A DNA stretch of 21,068 bases from NCBI GenBank assembly GCA_964444795.1, contig CAYUIQ010000163.1, positions 1-21,068 on the forward strand, written 5' to 3'. The position numbers and the translations under genes are program-made. The stretch comes from JABMRP01 sp964444795. GTDB taxonomy: Bacteria; Planctomycetota; Planctomycetia; Pirellulales; Thermoguttaceae. Shown here piece by piece: positions 15,927-21,068 of the stretch. The notes beneath the pieces were generated by a model. The model had not been told where the DNA came from. It made no database searches and was given only the letters and a program-made list of their open reading frames with translations. How positions within the stretch are numbered: position 1 is the stretch's first letter; each line of letters begins with the position of its first letter.

Positions 15927-16964
15927 ATGACCGCACAAGATCAAGAATTCACGGACTCTCCCGAAACCACGCCGCCGGCCGAAAGAACCGCCGAGCCACC
16001 GCCGGCGAAGCGACGGTCTTTTAGCATGCGAGGCTTCGCCTCACTGCTATTAACCCTGTCGTTTCTGGTCATGGCCGTCTCGGGCACCATGCTCTTTCTG
16101 ACCCCCCGAGGCCGTGTCGCCCACTGGACCGACTGGACGCTGCTTGGGCTCGGCAAAGACCAGTGGGGTGCGGTGCATATCATGAATAGCATCCTTTTCG
16201 TGCTCATTGCCGGACTCCACCTTTACCTGAACTGGTCGCTGTTCCTCGGCTATCTCAAGAAAAAGGCCGTCGCCGGGCTGCACATGAAAAGGGAACTCGC
16301 CGTCGCCGCGGCAGTTGCGATTCTCATGGTTGTCGGCGCGATAGCCAGCATTCCTCCCTTCAGCTCGATCATGGCACTGAATGACGAAATCAAGGACTAC
16401 TGGGAGGTGAGGGCGGCGCAGGCCCCCGCTCCCCACGCGGAGGAGTTGACGTTGGTGGAATTTGCCGGCCACATAAACCTCTCGTTGGGCGAGTTGACGA
16501 AAGCACTTCAAGAGGAAGGGTTCACGGTCGACGACAGCGGGCTTACCGTGGGTGAAGTCGGCCGGCAAAAGGGCGTTGCCCCCAACGACGTTCTCACCGC
16601 CATCCAAAAGCATCATCCCGAAGCCGGCGCCAACCGCGGCGAAAAAGGCCCCGGGTGGGGACGTGGTCAAGGATTTGGTCGCGGCATGGGAGCCGGCGGA
16701 TGTAGTGAAGACGACTCCTCGAACGATCGAGGGAGTGGCACTGCAACATCCCGCGAACCCCGCTCGGGCGATGTCCATGAGGACGACGGCCCGGGTGTCG
16801 GCGGAGGTTTCGGGCCAGGGCGAGGCTGGGGTCAGGGGCAGGGACGGGGGCAAGGGCGGGGGCAGGGACAAGGCATGGGAATGGGTCGCGGCATGGGCTT
16901 CGGGCCAGATTCTGGATGCGATGGACGCACTTCGAGCGAGAATGGCGCGACGACCACACCCTGA
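15927..16964 (+). CDS. DUF4405-type membrane protein with Gly-rich C-terminus
   Basis: This 345-residue protein has three membrane helices (about 35-59, 82-108, 122-143) of the DUF4405 type, a small cytochrome-b-like family. GTMLFLTPRGRVAHWTDWTLLGLGKDQWGAVHIMN precedes the second helix, and His84 and His98 on it are candidate haem ligands. Residues about 174-230 form a helical soluble domain (LTLVEFAGHINLSLGELTKALQEEGF). The tail (about 236-335) is rich in Gly, Arg, Gln and Met (GRGWGQGQGRGQGRGQGQGM) and likely disordered. AGGAACG precedes the ATG at 15927; the longer frame upstream is noise. It is on the same strand as the methyltransferase, but more than 570 bp away. Confidence 0.8.
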   Translation: MTAQDQEFTDSPETTPPAERTAEPPPAKRRSFSMRGFASLLLTLSFLVMAVSGTMLFLTPRGRVAHWTDWTLLGLGKDQWGAVHIMNSILFVLIAGLHLYLNWSLFLGYLKKKAVAGLHMKRELAVAAAVAILMVVGAIASIPPFSSIMALNDEIKDYWEVRAAQAPAPHAEELTLVEFAGHINLSLGELTKALQEEGFTVDDSGLTVGEVGRQKGVAPNDVLTAIQKHHPEAGANRGEKGPGWGRGQGFGRGMGAGGCSEDDSSNDRGSGTATSREPRSGDVHEDDGPGVGGGFGPGRGWGQGQGRGQGRGQGQGMGMGRGMGFGPDSGCDGRTSSENGATTTP

Positions 16965-16985
16965 CGTGGGCGGAATCTTGTCGGC

Positions 16986-17229
16986 TTACGCCACATCCGC
17001 CGCCGGTGGCCCACCCAACTCCGCAATCGCCTGTGCCTGTTCCTCCTTGGAGATAGCACCCTGTTGTTGCCATGACCCGAGCCGCGGTAACGGGCACACA
17101 CGCCCACATCGGCCATGGGCAACAGTACCAGATGGTCAGTGAGGCCCAGATCCAAGAAATCCCCAGGACGAGCCACAAAAACACGACCGGGAGTGCGCGA
17201 AGGCGCGTTGGAAGGTCGTCGGCGGTCAC
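16986..17229 (-). pseudogene. Small membrane-protein gene coupled to the sulfatase, apparently frameshifted
   Basis: A GTG at 17227-17229 overlaps the sulfatase stop (17226-17228) as GTGA, the usual sign of translational coupling. It opens MTADDLPTRLRALPVVFLWLVLGISW..., an N-terminus plus one membrane helix. In that frame the ORF would run antisense into the DUF4405 gene to 16594, which is implausible. One frame over, SWQQQGAISKEEQAQAIAEL reads as a natural protein end and stops at TAA 16986-16988. A one-base indel around 17080-17160 would join them into a product of about 80 residues. Whether the gene is broken or the sequence has an error cannot be decided here. Confidence 0.5.
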
Positions 17230-18391
17230 TTCTTCCCCTTTCCCTGGTGAAGTGCCTCGGCAAGCTCCCGGGCAACGTCTTCGCTCTCCTTTCGCTCCGA
17301 GATGTTCACGTCCTCTTGCGGGTCGATCTGATGGTCGTAGAGCATCCGAGCGAGAAAATCGCCGCTGGCGCCCGTGTACTCGGTAAAACGGTACCTGTCC
17401 GCGCGGATCGTGTCCCCGTTACGATAGCGGCCGATCGCCGCCGTTTTCCACTTCTGCCCGGGATTCTTCATCAACGGCACGAAGCTCTTGCCTTGCAGAT
17501 GGTCGGGCAAGGAAAGGCCGGCCAGTTCGCAGAGCGATGGATAGATGTCAATGAACTCCGTCAGGCCAAGGGTTTTCGCGCCGCCATCGATCCCGGGAGC
17601 CTTGACGATCAGCGGGGCGTGCATCGAAGTCTCGAAACAGCAGTGCTTGCACCACAGCGTATGCTCCCCCAGATTCCAGCCGTGATCGCCCCACAGGATC
17701 ACGATCGTCTTATCCGCCAGACCGAGGTGTTTCAATTCGTCCAACAGCTTGCCGATCTGGGCATCCGTGTAGCTGACGCAGGCGTAGTAGCCGTGGATCA
17801 GGGTGCGAGCCATTTCGTCCGGTAGCGGCCCCCGGCCGGGAACGTCGGCGTAGGCCCGCAGTTCCCCCCAACCGTGAATGGCGACGTCCGGCGCGTCTTG
17901 GGGTCGGTGGTAGGTCTCGGGCAGGCGAATCTGGTTCTGGTCGTACAAGTCCCAATACTTCTTCGGGGCGATGAACGGCAGGTGCGGTTTGTAGAAACCG
18001 GCGGCAAGGAAGAACGGCTTGTCCATCTTGGCCAACCGCCGGAAGTCCTGGACCGATTTCTCTGCCACCTTCCCGTCGGCATAGGCGTCGTCCGACACGT
18101 CGGCGGCCTCAAACGCCGGGCCGCGCCCCGGTCGGCCCTGCTGCCTCGACCTCGTCACCGCAACGGCTCTGTTCTCAGCAAGCTGATACGTGGGCACGCC
18201 TTTGGGACGCCACGCCGGTTCAGACCAACCCGCGGCATTGTCCTGGGCGTGATGGAAGACCTTGCCGTTGGAAATCGTGTAATACCCGTGCTTGTTGAAA
18301 TGCGTGTTGAGCGTCCTGATACCGGGAGCGTCCTTCTCGGCCCAGGTAAGGTAGTTGACGAACCGATGGCGGACGCGAAACGTGGAAACAT
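17226..18391 (-). pseudogene. Sulfatase lacking its catalytic N-terminus (iduronate-2-sulfatase-like)
   Basis: The body is a clear sulfatase of the choline/iduronate-sulfatase type: LNTHFNKHGYYTISNGKVFHH, KPFFLAAGFYKPHLPFIAPKKYWDLYD, TIVILWGDHGWNLGEHTLWCKH (metal-site Asp-His) and a C-terminal FIDIYPSLCELAGLSLPDHLQG. Everything before the HFNKHGYY segment is missing, including the first metal-binding Asp pair and the C/S-x-P-S-R motif whose Cys or Ser becomes formylglycine. The open frame continues to 18614, but that part is unrelated sequence. An ATG at 18391 with GGAGTAGCC before it looks like the original start, yet it is in another frame from the body. A deletion removing about 110 codons is the simplest explanation. 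The enzyme cannot be a working sulfatase as it stands. Confidence 0.75.
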
Positions 18392-18610
18392 GGCTACTCC
18401 TTTTCCTTCGTCCGAAAGTTACACCTCCGCCGCAAGGCGGCAGCCTGCTCCGGGGGAGACAATAGGTCTGAATGTCGGCAAGGCGCATTCTACCGGAAGT
18501 CCCCGCGGGACAGTAGGATGTTCGGCTACGCGAAGCGTTGACACTTATGGTTCGGCCGAGGATCTTCGCCATATGGGATTCCGGGCGTGGGCCGGGCCTT
18601 CCGTCGTTAC

Positions 18611-19042
18611 TCAAGGAACGGGGATCATTCGATGCGCACGATCATGCTGTGTGCCGCCTTGGCGAATCGCGCCGGAAGAACGGCCGCCGAGAAAATGCGG
18701 CTGCCCCAATGGATAGTGCCAGTAGAGCGCATCGCGATTAAGTTGCGATTTCGGGTTGCTCAGTAGCGGCAGGATCGAGACGCCGTCGAGGTGCTGCCGC
18801 CGATCGGGCCGCACTCCCGCACACCGCGGCAACGTTGGATAGAAATCGACGCCGCTGGTTGGCTCGTGGCACACCGTGCCGGCCGGAACGACCTTCGGCC
18901 AGCGGAGCGTATCGCCATGGTACCCGCTCGGCTTTTCCGGCAAACGTACGACAATTCGAAGCGCCTCGGAAATTCCGGACCCGTTGCCGTACGGCCCGTG
19001 CGAGGGGGCGAATCGCACCGGTCTGAAATTGCCCCGGAGCAA
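18611..19042 (-). pseudogene. C-terminal remnant of a second sulfatase
   Basis: Between about 18653 and 18904 the minus strand encodes the tail of an arylsulfatase-A-type protein: RWPKVVPAGTVCHEPTSGVDFYPTL, then DGVSILPLLSNPKSQLNRDALYWHYPLG and SSGAIRQGG. The catalytic domain upstream is absent, and the end of the family (the usual WKLI segment after GAIRQGG) is replaced by unrelated codons. The 18904-19042 part of the frame is not clearly sulfatase-like. It lies upstream of, and on the same strand as, the truncated sulfatase, but is a different subfamily, so the two are not pieces of one gene. Confidence 0.6.
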
Positions 19043-19302
19043 CGGAATTCCGTGCCGACCGGGGTATTTCGTTTCGGGGCGGTATTTTGAGACGCCCGCG
19101 AGAAGATGGCAAGTTACGGAAGATAGGCCCGGCGTGCGGGTCGCTCTGGTTGTTCGGGCTCTGCGGCGTTCTCTGAATATATGCTTTGCGAAGTTCCGAT
19201 CAGTTGTGATAGTGGGAATGATATTGCTGAACGGGGTATCCCCATCGTTGGCTGGACTTTCCCCCTCGGCGTATCCCAGTTCAATCCGTCGGAGAGATCG
19301 CC
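19043..19302. other. Upstream region of the porin gene
   Basis: About 260 bases without a gene. An AT-richer stretch at about 19170-19230 (GAATATATGC, GATAGTGGGAATGATATTGC) probably contains the porin promoter, but no -35/-10 pair was clear. GGAGAGATCGCC directly precedes the porin ATG as its ribosome-binding site. Confidence 0.4.
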
Positions 19303-20901
19303 ATGAGGAAACGGCATTGGCTACTGGCCGGTTCGGTTATTGCCTTCGGGTCGATTTGCGGCACATTGGCCGTGGACCAGACCCCTGCCTCACTTCCCTT
19401 CGAAGGCTCGAACCTGGAACTTGTGGCGCCGCAACTCTTCACGGGCGACGGGGCCGGCATCCAAACGGCATCCCACCGAGAGGACGGCGACGAAGCCGCC
19501 GCCGAGGGAATCCCGCGTCTTTCGCTCAATGAGCCGCCAAGTTCCGAGGGGATGGTGCTGGTGGGGCATCAAGAGGAAGTCGAAACGCGGGACGGCTCCG
19601 GATTTGACCCGGCTTACGACGGCAGTTCCCACCAGGGATGCGACTCGTGTATTCACGGTGGTTGTGCCGGGTGTACCGGCGACGCATGCGGCCTGGCGAG
19701 ACGTGGAGGCAAGCGGCGCGGCAGCCTGTTTGGCGGGTGCGGGCTCTCCGGATGTGATTCGGGTGAGTGTGGGCTCGATCATTGCGCGCCTTGTGGCGGC
19801 GAGCCCTGGAAACTGTTCGACTCCGACTCGCTCGACTGTCGCGGGATCGAGATCGGCGGTTGGATCGACCAGGGCATTAGCGTGGTGTCCAACAATCCGG
19901 CCGATCGGTACAACGGCGTAGTCGGATACAACGATCGCGACGGCGAATACCAGATGAATCAGTTCTGGCTCTTCCTGGAGAAGGCCGTCGACAACGGCGG
20001 ATGTGGCTGGGCGATCGGTGGCCGCGTCGATTTCGCCTACGGTACGGACGGTCGATTCCTCCAAGCGGTCGACGGCCTGGAAGCCAACTGGAACCAGACC
20101 GAGCCGTTTTACCAGGCCGCCCTGCCCCAGTTCTACTTCGACGTAGCCTACAACAAGTTCACGCTGCGGATGGGACATTTCCTCACCCCCATCGGCTACG
20201 AAGTGGCGGACGCCCCGGCCAATTTCTTCTACTCCCATTCGTACGCCTACATGTACGCCGAGACCTTGACCCACACCGGCGCGCTGCTGACGTACGACGT
20301 GAACGACCGCTTCAACTTCAGCGTGGGAGTCCATCGCGGCTTGGACCAGTTCGACGACACCGACGGGCTGGACTCGCTGGGATTCCTCGGCGGCATGAAT
20401 TGGACGAGTTGCGACGGCCGCAAGAGTCTCGCCCTGGCGTTGTCCTCCAGCGAACAAGGACCCGGAAACGTCGTCTTACTGTACAGCATCGTAGGCGGTC
20501 TTCAACTGAGCGATCGGCTGAAGTACATCATTCAACACAACTACGGCCAAAGCGCCGGCAGCGCGGTAGCCACGTCGGAATGGTACGGCCTGAACCAGTA
20601 CTTCGAGTACAAGATCAACTCGTGTTGGGCGGCCGCGCTGCGGTTCGAGGTCCTGCGCGACGACGACGGAACCCGGGTCACCGGGCTGGGACCAGGCAAC
20701 CTCAACACCGGCCCCTTCGTGGGCGATTTCTACGAGGTGAGCCTCGGCGTGAACTGGAAGCCGCATCGCAATTGGGTCCTGCGGCCGGAACTGCGATGGG
20801 ATTGGTACGAGGCAAACTCGGCGGGCGGCCCCCTGCCCTTCGACGCCGGAGACCGAAGCAGCCAGTTCATGGCCGCCTGCGATTTGATCGTTACTTTTTG
20901 A
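19303..20901 (+). CDS. Outer-membrane beta-barrel porin (BBP2/OmpL-like) with Cys-rich linker
   Basis: This 532-residue protein starts with a signal peptide (about 1-23) and ends in Phe (DLIVTF), as outer-membrane barrels do. From about residue 175 (GIEIGGWIDQGISVVSNNPADRYNG) it follows the beta-barrel porin-2 family found in planctomycetes: alternating strands such as FNFSVGVHRGLDQFDD and NWVLRPELRWDWYEANS, with LRMGHFLTPIGYEVADAPANFFYSHSY in the middle. Residues 24-110 are a low-complexity acidic linker. Residues 113-164 hold ten Cys in GC/GGC contexts, which could form a disulfide-rich or metal-binding element between signal and barrel. GGAGAG precedes the ATG. An intrinsic terminator follows. 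A solute-channel role is inferred from the family. Confidence 0.88.
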   Translation: MRKRHWLLAGSVIAFGSICGTLAVDQTPASLPFEGSNLELVAPQLFTGDGAGIQTASHREDGDEAAAEGIPRLSLNEPPSSEGMVLVGHQEEVETRDGSGFDPAYDGSSHQGCDSCIHGGCAGCTGDACGLARRGGKRRGSLFGGCGLSGCDSGECGLDHCAPCGGEPWKLFDSDSLDCRGIEIGGWIDQGISVVSNNPADRYNGVVGYNDRDGEYQMNQFWLFLEKAVDNGGCGWAIGGRVDFAYGTDGRFLQAVDGLEANWNQTEPFYQAALPQFYFDVAYNKFTLRMGHFLTPIGYEVADAPANFFYSHSYAYMYAETLTHTGALLTYDVNDRFNFSVGVHRGLDQFDDTDGLDSLGFLGGMNWTSCDGRKSLALALSSSEQGPGNVVLLYSIVGGLQLSDRLKYIIQHNYGQSAGSAVATSEWYGLNQYFEYKINSCWAAALRFEVLRDDDGTRVTGLGPGNLNTGPFVGDFYEVSLGVNWKPHRNWVLRPELRWDWYEANSAGGPLPFDAGDRSSQFMAACDLIVTF

Positions 20902-20993
20902 TATATCAGCGGCAGCGACGGAGCGGTTGGCCCAGCCACCGTCGAGCGCAAGGAAGCGCTCAAGACAGTGACATGTCTCCGCCTGCCCTACAC

Positions 20994-21038
20994 GGTGCCG
21001 CCGGCGTCACGGATCGACCCCGGCGGCACCATTTTTTT
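20994..21038 (+). terminator. Rho-independent terminator of the porin gene
   Basis: GGTGCCGCCGG (20994-21004) pairs perfectly with CCGGCGGCACC (21020-21030), an 11-bp stem with a 15-base loop, followed by ATTTTTTTC. It is placed about 95 bp after the porin stop and reads on the plus strand. Confidence 0.85.
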
Positions 21039-21048
21039 CTTGATACAT

Positions 21049-21068
21049 GGGTGCCTGGCGGTCGAGCG
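21049..21068 (-). repeat. Dispersed intergenic repeat, partial inverted copy C
   Basis: The last 20 bases, read on the minus strand, end in CCAGGCACCC preceded by CTCGACC, matching the end of copies A and B except for one inserted base. The copy is cut by the window edge. Confidence 0.45.

Noticed and set aside
15203..15928. Minus-strand open frame of 241 codons covering the methyltransferase/DUF4405 gap
   Set aside because: Its translation is low quality, overlaps the methyltransferase end and holds only one of several remnant pieces.
19055..19092. A further copy of the G-run repeat (GGGGTATTTC ... GGGGCGGTATTTT)
   Set aside because: Resemblance to the 9.4 kb units is too short and imperfect to claim homology.

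Overview
The window looks like a chromosomal segment of a GC-rich planctomycete, probably Pirellulales-like or a related uncultured lineage. This is inferred from gene families, not from a marker gene. The set includes a DUF1080 secreted protein, a hydrazine-synthase-alpha-like dihaem protein with a discoidin domain, a Tat-exported aldo/keto-reductase-like protein, a neutral-ceramidase-like hydrolase, a BNR-type propeller protein, sulfatases, and a beta-barrel porin with a Cys-rich linker. Short palindromic elements are scattered between genes. No rRNA, tRNA or CRISPR array was recognised.

Layout. 0.2-1.0 kb (+): DUF1080 protein whose frame runs into an inverted-repeat element. 1.3-4.2 kb (+): large secreted dihaem protein. 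4.2-4.7 kb (-): ParE/ParD-like toxin-antitoxin pair. 4.8-6.7 kb (-): exported tetrahaem cytochrome c and a Tat-exported AKR-fold protein that seems to lack most of the catalytic tetrad. 7.0-9.1 kb (-): an island of about 50% GC by sampled lines, against about 65-70% around it. It holds a broken gene, absent from simple ORF calls, and a translationally coupled pair of unknown membrane-associated proteins. 9.36-9.5 kb: G-rich tandem repeats. 9.5-11.0 kb (-): ceramidase-like hydrolase. 11.2-12.6 kb (+): BNR propeller protein. 12.8-14.05 kb (-): exported rhodanese and thioredoxin, with a 126-bp palindromic MITE-like element placed exactly at the thioredoxin stop codon. 14.26-17 kb (+): exported TrmO/TsaA-like protein, SAM methyltransferase, a decayed stretch, and a DUF4405 membrane protein with a Gly-rich tail. 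17-19 kb (-): a sulfatase that has lost its catalytic N-terminus, a coupled small membrane gene that appears frameshifted, and a second sulfatase remnant. 19.3-20.9 kb (+): outer-membrane porin followed by a clear intrinsic terminator.

How it fits together. Most intact genes encode exported proteins: polysaccharide or lipid hydrolysis (DUF1080, ceramidase-like, BNR, sulfatases), envelope electron transfer (dihaem, tetrahaem, DUF4405) and thiol/sulfur chemistry (rhodanese, thioredoxin). The two least explained units are the low-GC coupled pair at 7.7-9.1 kb and the divergent thioredoxin / exported TrmO-like / methyltransferase / DUF4405 group at 12.8-17 kb. The region also shows active decay and small-repeat insertion: three or four broken genes, a MITE-like palindrome, a pair of inverted 45-bp elements, and a repeat from the first bases that recurs at 5.4 kb and, in part, at the very end.
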